Below, one piece after another: positions 39,301 to 51,300 of a DNA stretch of 64,000 bases. Each line of letters begins with the position of its first letter. Position 1 is the first letter of the stretch. Location of the stretch: the NCBI RefSeq assembly GCF_013387465.1, contig NZ_VYGV01000007.1, positions 306,549 to 370,548 of the forward strand, in the 5' to 3' direction. The notes beneath the pieces are model-generated. The model was not told where the DNA came from and ran no database searches. It saw only the letters and a program-made list of their open reading frames with translations. This DNA is from Hydrogenophaga aromaticivorans. Its GTDB lineage: Bacteria > Pseudomonadota > Gammaproteobacteria > Burkholderiales > Burkholderiaceae_C. Made by a program: the position numbers and the translations under genes.

Positions 39301-42300
39301 GGGCGGCGCCGCGGGCGCCGGGATTGCCGTGACCCCGTTGGTGGCGGTCTCGATCGGGGACAACACCACGATCGCGCGCCTGGGTGACAACGCGGCGGGG
39401 CTGAACCTGACGGGTGCCTACAGCAGCGACGCGAATCAAAGCAGCGAACAGACCACCGTCGCCACGGGCCAGACCCAGGGCAACGATGTGTCCGTGGGCG
39501 TCTCGCTGGCGCTGGGCATGGCCAACGACACGGTGATCGCTTCGGTCGAGCGCAACGTCAGCGCCGTTGATGGTGTGAGCGTGGGCGCCACATCGGTGGC
39601 CAGGAGCGACACCTCGGCCACGGCCAGCGTGGCCGGTGGGCAGGAAGCCGATGACAACGGCGATGCGCCGGCAGAAGCAGGCGGAGCGCCGGGCAAGAGT
39701 GTGGACGAGCAGGTCGCCGCTCAAGGCGACTCGGCCAAGGACAAAGGCAAGGCAACGGCCGACAAGGCGCCTGCGGCACCCGAGACCTCGGGTGGCAAGA
39801 CCGGCAAGAAACTCGACAAAACCACCAACCCGACCGGCGACGAAGCGCCCAAGGCCGAGACCAGCGAAGGCGGCGTGAGCGTGGCGGCCGCGGTGGGCAT
39901 CAACGTGGCCAGCTCCGAGACCAGGGCGTCGATCGGCACCGGCCGCAGCATCACCAGCACGGGCGGCGCCCTGAGTGTGACCAGCACGGCCGAGACCGAC
40001 GCGGCGGCCAAGGCCGACGGCAGCCAGACCGACGCCGGTGGCACCAACGTGGGCATCGGCGCGGCGGTGGCCGTGAACGCGGCCACGGCGACCAACACGG
40101 CCATCGTGAGCGACAACGCCAACGTCAACGCGCAAGGCCTGACGGTCCAGGCTGGCATGGATGGCGCGGCAAAGAACGACTTCGTGGCCGAGGCCCAGAG
40201 TGGCGCGGGCGCCGGCAAGGTGGGGGTGGCCGGCTCGCTGGCGATCAACACGGTGGCCAACACGACGACGGCCTTGGTGCAGGGCGACACCGACACCGCA
40301 GGTGCGGGCTTTGGCGTGGGTGCCACGGTGAATGCCGGCACGGGCGACATCCTGATCGAAGCGGGCAACGCCTCGACGAGCACGGTGACCGCCGGAGCCG
40401 AAGTTGAGGCCGGTGCAGAGGCCAAAGTGGGCGTGGGTGCGTCGGTTGGCGTGAACGTGGTGGCCAACAAGACGGTGGCCGAAGTGGCCGACAAGGCCGC
40501 GATCACGGGTGGGGCCAACTTCGGGCTGAACGCCAGCAGCGACCACACCATGGGCACGAGCGTCGAGGGCGGTGCCTCGGGTGCCAAGATCTCCGTGACG
40601 CCGGTGGTGGCCGTTTCCGTCGGGGACAACACCACGGTGGCGCGCCTGGGCGAAAACACGACGGGTCTGGGCATCAGCGGTGCGTACAGCAGCCAGGCCG
40701 ACCACAGCAGCGAGCAGACAACGGTGGCCACGGGCCAGACCCAGGGCAACCAGGTGGCGGTGGGCGCCTCGATTGCGGTGGGCATTGCCAACGACACGGT
40801 GATCGCCTCGGTCGAGCGCGACATCAGCGCCGACGGGGGCGTGGAGGTGGGCGCCATGTCGGTGGCCCGCAGCGACACTTCGGCCACGGCCAGCGTGGCT
40901 GGCGGACAGGAAGCCGACGAAAACGGCGATGCACCGGCTGAAGCCGGTGGTGCGCCGGGCAAGAGTGTGGACGAGCAGGTCGCCGCACAAGGCGACTCGG
41001 CCAAAGACAAGGGCAAGGCCAACGCCGACAAGGCACCGGATGCGCCCGAGACCACGGGCGGCAAGACCGGCGGGAAGCTCGACACGAACGTCGAGGCCAA
41101 CAAGACCGGCAATCAGGCGGGCAAGGCAGAGGCCGACAGCAACGGCGACGGCACGGGTGAAGGCGTGGCCGTGGCCGCTGCCGTGGGCGTGAATGTGGCC
41201 AATTCAGAGACGACAGCGTCGATCGGCAAAGGCCGCAGCATCACCAGCACGGGCGGTGCCCTGAGCGTGACCAGCCTGGCCGAAACCGATGCCAAGGCCT
41301 TGGCCGATGGCAGCCAGACCGATGCCGGCGGCACCGATGTGGGCATTGGCGCGGCCGTGGCTGTCAACGCCGCTACCGCCAAAAACACGGCCATCGTGAG
41401 CGACAACGCTGTCGTCAACACCGAAGGCCTGACGATCCAGGCCGGCATGGATGGCACGGCGAAGAACGACTTCGTGGCCGATGCCAAGAGTGGCGCGGGC
41501 GCGGGCAATGTGGGCGTGGCGGGTTCGCTGGCCATCAACATCGTGGACAACAGCAGCCAGGCCCGACTGGAAGGCGATACCGATGCCAGTGGCACGGGTG
41601 CTTCCGCCAACGCCAACGCGGGCCACATCCTGATCGAAGCCGGCAATGCGTCGACCAGCACGGTGAAAGCCGCGGCGGACGTGAAAGGCACGGGCGCCAC
41701 CGCCAAAGTGGGCGTGGGTGCGTCCATCGGTGTGAACGTGGCGGTCAACAAGACGGTGGCCGAGGTGGCCGACCAGGCGGTGCTCACGGGCGGCGCCAAC
41801 ATGGCGGTGAACGCCAGGGCCGACCACACCATGAGCACCGAGCTCGTGGGTGGCTCGGCCGGCGCCAAGACCTCGATCACGCCCGTGGTGGCGGTGTCGA
41901 TCGGTGTGAACACCACGCAGGCACGCGTCGGTGCATCGGCCACGGGCCTGAATCTGTCGGGTGCGTTCAGCAGTTCGGCCGAGCAGAGCAACGTGATGAC
42001 CACGAAAGCCACGGCCCAGGCGCAGGGCGACACGGCGGTGGGCGCGTCGCTGGCGGCGGCGATTGCGGTGGACGATGTGTCGGCCGAACTGCAGCGCGAC
42101 ATCGACAGCTCCACCGGGGTCGAACTGATAGCGTTGTCTGAAACCTCGATCACGACCGAAACCACGGCGGGTGCCAAAGGCGCCAAGAAGGCCAAGACCA
42201 ACGCCACCACGGGTGAAGAAGAACCGGAAGCCAACACCACCGCTGACGAGCAGAAAAAGAACCAGCTCGATTTCGCCAAGAACAAGAACGCGGGTGCCTC

Positions 42301-45300
42301 GACTGTCGACACCAGTTCACCAGAGGCCAAGACGCCGGACACCAGCAGCAGCACCCCGGGCACCGACAAGCCGACCCAGGCGTCCGAGCAGACCCGCAAG
42401 GACCAGCAGGGCAAGAAGATCAGTGTGGCCGCCGCCATTGGCGTGAGCGTGGCGCGCAACCAGGGCCGGGCCGAGATCGGGCAGGGCCTGAACATCAACG
42501 CCGGTACCGGCGAGCTCAAGCTCGACGCGCAGTCCGACACCAACTACACCACGAAGTCCAGCGGCGAAGCCGTGTCGGAAGATGACGCCGTGGGCGTGGC
42601 CGTGGCGGTCACGGCGACCCATAACGTCACCCAGGCCACCTTGGGCGCGGGCACCACCGTGAGCCAGGCGGGGGATGTGAACATCAATGCCGCGTCGCGC
42701 CAGAACCGCGACGCGGCCTTCCAGACCGCCATGAGCGCCGAGGCCGTTTCGGGCGCCAGCGGCGGCGGTACGGCCGTGGCCGGCGGACTGGCCCTGGTGG
42801 TCAACGAAAACCAGACACTTGCCTCCATCGACGAAGGTGCCACGCTGGGTTCGGCGGGCAACGAGGTGGGGCATGTGTCGGTCACGGCAACCGACACCAG
42901 CAAGATTTCCGCGCAGGCCCGCGCGGGCGCGCTCTCCAAGGGCGGTGAAAGCAAGACCGGCGTGGGCGCTTCATTTGCCGTGCTGGTGTCCCTCAACGAA
43001 AACCACGCGGTGGTGGGGCGCGACGCCGATGAGAGCGACACGTTCGACCCGACCGCGGTGAACGCCGAATCCTTGACCGTGTTGGCGACGAAGAACCGCG
43101 TGTCGACGCCGGCCGCGAAGAACCTCACCGTCGATGGCGTCAAGAATCTCGACTTCGACACCTTCGATCCGGCGGACTACCTGGCTTCGAACAACTACTA
43201 CACCGAAGCCATCGCCGGCGCCGCTTCCCAGGGCGATACGGCGGTGGCCGGCGCGTTTGCGGTCAATGTGTTCACCAACAAGAGCATCGCCGAGCTGGGT
43301 GAGGGCGTCGCTGTCACCACGATCGGCAGCACCGGGCCGCAATCCCTGGGGGTGGACGTTTCCAGCAGTTCGGACATGCAGTCCGTGACGATCGCCGGTG
43401 CAGCCGCCGGCGCCAAGCAGACCGGTGTGGGCATTTCCAACGCCGACACCGTCAACCTGGACGAGACGCGCGCCGCCATCGGTGCCGACTCGACCGTGCT
43501 CGCCAATGGCGCCAGCGCGGGCGTGAAGGTCCAGGCCGAATCCTTGCAGGAGATGACCAACGTGGGCGTCAGTGCGGGCGCCTCGACCAGCGGCACCGCC
43601 GTGGCCGGTGTGCTGGGCGTGGTGGTCGCACTGGGCAAGACCGAAGCCCTGATCGGCGATGGGGCCGCGGTGAAGGCCCTGGGCGATGTGTCCGTGAAGG
43701 CCACAACCGACGTGACCGGCGTGATGGTGTCCGGTGGTGTGTCGGCGGCAAACCAGACGGGCATCGGTGCGTCGATCGCCGCGCAAATTCTGGCCAATGC
43801 CACATCGGCCACCATCGGTGCCGCCGATGTCTCGGCGGCGAAGCAGTTGACGGTTGCCGCGCAGGCCGACGAGAGCGTGACCTCCGCGGTGGTGGCGGGC
43901 GCGGGTGCGGGCACCACGGCGGTGGCCGGTGCGCTGTCGGTCAACGTGATCGTGGGCGACACCACGGCCCTGGTGAACCAGGGTGCGCAGGTCAACACCG
44001 ATGCCGGGTATTCGAGCGCGGATCAGGGCGTGGCCATCACGGCGAGCGATGACACGACGATTCTGGCGATCACCGGCGGTGGCGCTGGCGGCGGGACCAC
44101 CGGCGTGGGCGCGGCGCTGGACACGGACGTGATGGCGAAAACCGTGACGGCTGGCATTGCCGACGGCGCGGGCACACAGGTCAACGCGAAGAAGGACGTG
44201 GTCATCGACGCCTCGGCCTCGGAAGACCTGACCTCGGTCACGGTCGGTTTCGGTGGCGGTGGTACCACCGGCGTGGGTGGCGCGGTGTCGGTGGCCGTGG
44301 TGAAGAACGATGTGCACGCCATGATCGGCAGCCAGGCCGGCGTGGATGCCGACGGCAACGTGGGCGTGAACGCGCAGGACGACGTCCAGGCGGTTCTGGC
44401 GGCCGGCGGTGTCGCTGGCGGCGGCACCACGGGCGTGGGCGGATCGATCGGCGTGGCCACCTTGTTCGGAACAACCCGGGCCACCATCGGCGACAGCGCC
44501 GTGGTCAATGCACGCGGCCTGGGCGACGCCCGCACCGTGTACACCGGCGAAACCACCGGAGGCGATACCTCGATCGAGCCGGCGGACCTGGGCGCGAAGA
44601 AGACCGAACTCGCCAAGGGCCTGTCGGTCACGGCGTACAACCGGGAAGAACTGATCACCACGGTTTTCAGTGCGGGCGGCGGCGGCACCACCGGTGTGGC
44701 GGCCACGGTGTCGGCCGACGTGATCGCCAACACGACCGAAGCCTCGATCGGCCGGTCGGCGCGCATCAATGAAACCAATACCCTGGCGCACGCGGACCAG
44801 GAAGTGCGCGTCAAGGCGATCGATGAAACCAGCCTGATCAACACGGCCGGTGGCGCAGGTGGCGGTGGCAGCGCGGGCGTCGGCGCGGCGGCCAACGTGG
44901 GCGTGATCGCCAAGACCACCACGGCGAAGATTGGCAAGGACACACTGGTCAACGCCAAAAAGGCGGTTGAAGTGGAAGCGGCGTCGCTGGACTCCACCTT
45001 GTCGACCACGGTCGGTCTCGCCGGAGGCGGCAGCGTGGGCGTCGGTGGTGCGGTGGCGGGTGTCGGCATTGCCAACACCACCCAGGCGCTCATCGAGGAT
45101 GGCACTTCGGTGGCCGACGCGGCCCAGGTGAACGTGACGGGCGGGAATCTGTCCGTGAAAGCGGACGAGTTCGCCAACAGCTGGATGATTTCGGGCGGCG
45201 CCGCCGGCGGCGGCGCCGCAGGCGTGGGCGCTTCGCTGAGCGTGGCGGTGAATGCCAGCACCACCCAAGCGCGGATCGGCAATTTCGCCGAAACGAATGC

Positions 45301-48300
45301 CACGGGCATCACATCGGTCCATGCCGATTCCACGGAGAGCGTCAACACCATCACGGTGGCGGGCTCGGGCGGTGGTTCGGCGGGTGTATCCGGCAGCATC
45401 GGCGTCAACGTGGTGACCTCGAACACCGAGGCCGGCATTGGCAGCAACGCCCAGGTCAACCAGACGCTGGCGGCCGCAGGGCAGGGCGTGGATGTCAAGG
45501 CGACCGACCGCATTGAAAGCCTGTCGGTGACGGGGGCGGCCGCCGGCGGTGGCGCGGCGGGCGTGGGTGCGGCGGTGGCGGTCACCGTGGCCCAGAACAC
45601 GACACAGGCTTACATTGGCAGCAACGCGCAGGTATCTGCCAGCCAGGACGTCAGCGTGGACGCTTCGTCCGACAAGCTGATCGATTCGGTGGCCGCAGCC
45701 GGCGCCGGTGGTGGCGCCGCGGGCGTGGCCGGTGCGATTTCCATCGTGGCCGTGGGGATGGTTTTGGATGGTGACTCCAGCGGCGGTTTGGGCAACACCG
45801 TCACCAACACCGACAGCGAAACGGGCAAGAGCAAGGTGGGCGACATGCTCGGCAGCTCGGCGCAATCCCAGCAGACCAAGAGCGACCTGGACAGCCAGAC
45901 CGGCAAGATGGCCGTTGGCAATGCGGTGTCCGATTCGGCCCCGGTGCCGGACCAGAACACCATCGCTTCCATTGGCACGGGCGCCACGGTGAAGGCCGGA
46001 CGCGATGTGACCGTTGCCGCCAGCGACACGACCGAGGTCCTGCAGGTGGGTGGCGGTGCGGCGGGCGGCGGTGCGGCCGGTGTGGCCGGCACGCTGGGTG
46101 TGACCTTGCTGCGCGATTCAGCGGCGGCCACGGTGGGCGATGGCGCGCACGTGGACGCCGGGCGCACGCTGGACGTGAACGCTGAAACCCGTGAGTCGGT
46201 GCTCAACATCGGCGTATCGGCTGCGGGCGGCGGTGCGGCCGGCGTGAGCGGTTCGGTGGCGATCAATGTGATCTCTTCGGAAACGGTGGCCGCCATCGGC
46301 GCGGCCCAGATCAACCAGTCGGTGGCGGGTTCCGGCAACCGGTCGGTGCTGGTGCGAGCCCAGAGCGACAGCGAACTGATCACGGTGGCCGGCTCCGGCG
46401 GCGGCGGTGGTGCGGCGGCGGTGGGCGGCGTGCTCAACGTGAACACGCTGTCCAAGAACACCAGCGCCCACATCGGCGAAGGGGCCAGCGTGGATGCCGA
46501 CCTGGACGTGCGCGTGGCGGCGGACTCGCAGCAGCAGATCATCGGCGCGGGCATCTCGGTCCAGGGATCCGGTGCGGCCAGCGTGGGCGGTGCGGCGGCG
46601 GTCAACGTGATCGACAACAACACCCAGGCCTTCATCGGTTCAGCGCAAGACGATGCGACCAAGACAGCGGCCCACATCGACTCCGATGGCAACGTGGCCA
46701 TTTCGGCGGCCGATGACACGTTGTTGATGGGCGTGTCGGCCAGCGCCACGGGCTCCGGCATCGCGGCCGTGGGGGGCGCGGTCGGGGTGAACGTGATCAC
46801 CAGTGAGACGCTCGCCTATCTGGGGGACAACTCGTCGGTCAACGCGCGCGGCAATGCGGTCAGCGGCGCCACGGTTTACGACGGCAGCATCGACCAGACG
46901 ACCGCGCGCGCCTTGCCAACGGCGCCGACGGGCAAGGGCGATCTGGATGTCGATGGCGATGGTGTCAAGGACGGCGACGTCAACGACGGCGCGAGCTTCA
47001 ACATGAGTGCCAGCGGCGATGGCGGTGGCGACGCCAGCGACACCAGCAACCCGGAAACCACCAGGGACTCGGAAGGCAATGCCATCTCCGGGATCGCCGG
47101 CGGTCTGGGCACGCGGGGCACCGAGCAGGTCAAGGGCTTCTCGGTCACGGCCGTGGGCAGTGAAAAGATCATCACCGCCTCGCTCGGCGTGGCCGCCGCG
47201 GGCGCGGCCGGCGTCACCGGCACGGTGACCTCGAACGTGATTTCTTCGGTCACCCAGGCGCGCATCGGCGATGGCGCCCAGGTCAACAAGACCGATGCAG
47301 CGGGTGCCCCCGTGGGCGCCGATGCAGTCGGAACCGCGCCATCGGTGCGCGTGCGCGCCACGGACGACACCCTGGTGGTGATGGCCTCGGGCACGATGTC
47401 CGGCGGTATCGCCGGCGTGAGCGGCTCGGTCAACACCGTGGTGGTGGACAAGCAGACCAGCGCCACCATCGGCGACGCCGACGTCAAGGCACGCAACGTC
47501 GACGTGCGCGCCGAGGCGAGCGAAGACCTGTTCCTCGCCACGGCCAACGTGTCGGTGGGCGCGGCGGGCATTGGTGCGGCGGTGAGTGTGGCCTCGGTGG
47601 CCAACACCACCACGGCCGGCATCGATGCCGGTGCCAACGTGGATGCCACCGGCGACCTGCGTGTGAACGCGGATCAGGACACGGCCATCGACATGTACAC
47701 ACTCGCCGGATCGGGCGGCGTGGTGGCGGTGTCGGGCGCGGTGTCGGTCGGCGTGGTGGACAACACCACGCAGGCCTATGTGGAAGGCGCAGCGTCGCCG
47801 GCCGAGGCCGCGACGCTCAACGCCGGTGGCACCACCGAAGTGGCGGCGACATCCAGCGCCGCCATGAGCAGCGTGACCGGCAGCGCCGCGGCCGGCGGCG
47901 TGGGCGTGGCCGGATCGGTGGGTGTCAAGGTGCTGACGTCCAGCACGACCGCCTCGATCGGTGACAACACGCGGGTCAACCAGACGCGTGGTGGCGCGGC
48001 ACAAGACGTCAAGGTGAGCGCCAGCGACACGGTGAACCTCAAGGGCGGTGGCCTGGCGGGTGCCGTGGGCGGATTTGGCGTGGGTGCCATGTCCGACACC
48101 AACATCGTGCGCAACACGACCACCGCGTCGATCGGCAACAGCACGCTGGTGGATGCCGATCGCGATGTGGGCGTCACGGCGGCTTCCAGCAAGAACGTGG
48201 AGTCCACCGCCATCGCCATCGCGGCGGGCGCCCTGTTCGGCGGCGCCGGTTCGGCGTCGGTGGCGGTGATCGGCGCCAGCCTGGATGATGAAGCCCAGGA

Positions 48301-51300
48301 GGGCCTGGGCGATGGTGCCACGGCCGGGCGCGCCGACCAGCAGGCCCAACAGACCAATGCGGGCTCGCAGCTGGACGATGTGAGCGGTTCGGCGCACCTG
48401 ACGGGCGCGAAATCGACGGTCAACACCAAGGCGGCCGGGCTCGGCGTCGCCGGTGACATGAACAGCAGCTCGACGGCTTCTCAGGACAAGACCCAGGCCT
48501 TCATTGGCAACAACAGCCGCGTGACGGCGGGTGGCCAGGTGGATGTCACCGCATCCGACAAGACCCAGCTCGACCTGGAAGTCGTCGGGGCGGCGGGCGG
48601 TGCGGTGGGCATTGGCGCCGCCGTGGGCGTGGGCATCACCCACAGCACGACCGAGGCGTTTGTGGGCTCGTCGACCGCGGTCGATGCCGCCGGCGACGTG
48701 AGCATCACGGCCGCCGCCGGCAACCTGAACGCGACCGGATCCCGGGTGCGCAGCACGGCGGGTGCGGGCGGTGTGATCGGCGTGAGCGCCGCGGTGTCGG
48801 TGCTCAAGGATTCAAGCACCACGCGGGCTTATGTGGGCAGCAACGCTTCCATTGAGCGTGCTGATGAACTGCTGGTGAACGCCGAAACGGATCGCAGGGC
48901 TTCCGCCACCACCATCGGCGCTGCAGCCGGTGGTCTGGCGATTGGTGCGTCGGTGGCGAGCGCCACCTTTGGTGGCAGCACATCGGCCTACTTCCAGCCC
49001 AATGTGGATGTGGGCAAGACCGCTGGCAAGCTGGTCAACGATGTGACGATCTCGGCAAGCGACGGTTCGGTGGCCTCTGCCAGCGCCACCGCCGGTGCGG
49101 CGGGCATCGTCTCGGGGTCGGGGGCCGTGGCCACGGCGGAAGTCACTTCGGGTGTATCCGCCGTCATGGGCAGTGGCGCGGAGGTGGTCGCACAGGACGA
49201 CGTGAGCGTGACCGCAGAGGCCACCCCGGAGACCCGTGCCGAAGCGAAGGGTGTCTCGATTGGTGCGGGTTCCGTGGGCGCATCGCTGGCGACCGCCAGC
49301 ACCACCTCGAATGTCGAAGCCCGTATCGATGGCGATGCCAGCATCTCCGGCGACAAGCTCGATGTGGTCGCGCAGCGGTTGGTCGGCGCCAGCCCCACCA
49401 CGGCCGCTCAGGCCTTTGGTGCGTCGGGCGGTGTGTTGTTCGGCATCAACGCCACGCTGGCCAAAGCCGAGAGCGCTGGCACCACCCGATCGGCCATTGG
49501 CGACAACGCCACGCTGACCATGGGCGGCGCCACCACCGTGCACGCCGACAGCCACACCCAGCAGGTGTCTTCGGGCGTGGGCATTTCGGTGGGTGGCTTG
49601 CTGGCCGTCGGTGCGGACTATTCCCAGGCCTCCTCGAACACCTTGACCGAAGCCACCGTGGGCAACGGCGTCAAGCTGACCGGTCCCGCACTCAGCGTGC
49701 TGGCCGACAGCTCGGACACCAACTTTGCGCACGGCATCGCGGGCAGTGGTGGCCTGGTGTCAGCGCCATTCTCTGAAGCCAAAACGGTGTCGACGAGCCA
49801 GACCCGCGCCAGCACCGGCAGTGGCGACAACGTGGGCGGCGATGGACGCAAGATCGATGTGGATGCGTTCGTGATGCGCTCCAGTTACGACGGCCTGTTT
49901 GATGCCTGGATGCAGAGCACCAACGCTTCCCTGATCGGCGTGAGCGGCGCCAAGGCCACCAACAGCAGCGGTGCAACGACCAGCTCCACGGTGGGTGCCA
50001 ACGGCTATGTGGAGGCTGACAGCGTATCGGTGCAGGCCAGCAACACGGTTGAAAAAGGTGGCCCTGGCACGGCCAACTTGCCGGGCGTGACCTCGGTGAC
50101 GGGCGCGGCCATCGCCGTGCCGAGCTGGAACGTGAATTCCGCCTCGGGCGGGCTGGCCGATGTGCCCGCTGCCGACAGCCTGACCACGATCACCAACAGC
50201 GCGGTGGCGGAGGTGGGTGCCGGTGCAACGGTGCAACAGACGGGCAGCTTCATGGCCCCGGGCGCCTACAAGTTCGATGCGTGGAACGATGTGACCGCCG
50301 AAGACCGGGTGAAGATGGCTTCGGGCGGCGCGGTTTCGGCCGCCAGCGGCAGTTCCAAGGTGCTCGCAGACACCAATGTGGCCAAAGTCAAGGTGGGCGA
50401 TGGCGCTGCATTGAGCGCAACCGGTGACCTGATGATGGGCGCCCGCTCTGTTGCCGACATCTCCACCCAGACTTCGGTTGACGTCTGGGGTCTGGTCGGC
50501 GTGGCACCCAAGGGCGACTCCGTTTCGCGTTTCAAGGCGAGCAACAGCATTGAAATCGGTGCGGCTTCTCTCGAAGCGCAAAACGACATCCGCCTCAATG
50601 CCGGTGCGAGCACGCTGTACAACCCGGAGACGGGTTCCAACACGGGATTGAATTCGGGTTCGGTCGTTGCAAGAACCGATGTGTTCAACAACACCGCGAT
50701 CCCGGTGAACCGCGATCCCATCGCCGATGCCGTCATTGAAACCGACAGCCAGATCACCATCGCCGATGGTGCGGTGTTGAACTCGGTGAGCGACGTCGCA
50801 CTGTTCGCTGAAAAGGGCGGTGCAACGGCATCGGGTGTCGGCATTGGCAAGGATCTCTACCGCGAAGCGCTCGCGGCGGTGGGCAGCGCCATCAGCAACG
50901 CGTTTGGCGGTGGCGATGTGTCCTTCGAGACCCGCACGGGCAACTCGGTGAAGACCCAGACTTCAGGTGTGACGGTGAACGGCGAGATCCATGTGGGTAC
51001 GCACCGCAAGCAGAATCTTGAGATTGACATCAACGGCAACGTTGTCGCCAAGACCGATGGCATCAGCATTGCCAACACGGGCGTCGCGAGTCTGGCTCAA
51101 GACATCCTTGACCGCATTGACGCGTTGAACCAGCTGATCCGGGAATACTCCGGTGGTTCGGCGGGATCCGACGCGGCGATCGCCGTGGCGGCCTACCAGT
51201 CCGAGATCCGTTTCCTGGAGCGCAAGCTGGTGGAACTGGGTTTCCAGCCAGACCCCCTGGGCGGCGGATTTGCGGGCGTGGCGGGTTTGAGTCCCAAGGA

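Noticed and set aside
38618..42410. Tandem units considered as a transposon array or CRISPR-like array
   Set aside because: The units are about 1.27 kb, in frame, and part of one continuous protein; there are no spacers and no terminal inverted repeats.
38093..45865. Very long minus-strand open frames opposite the giant gene
   Set aside because: They are antisense reflections of a repetitive GC-rich coding sequence, with His/Arg/Gly-rich low-complexity products and no start signals.
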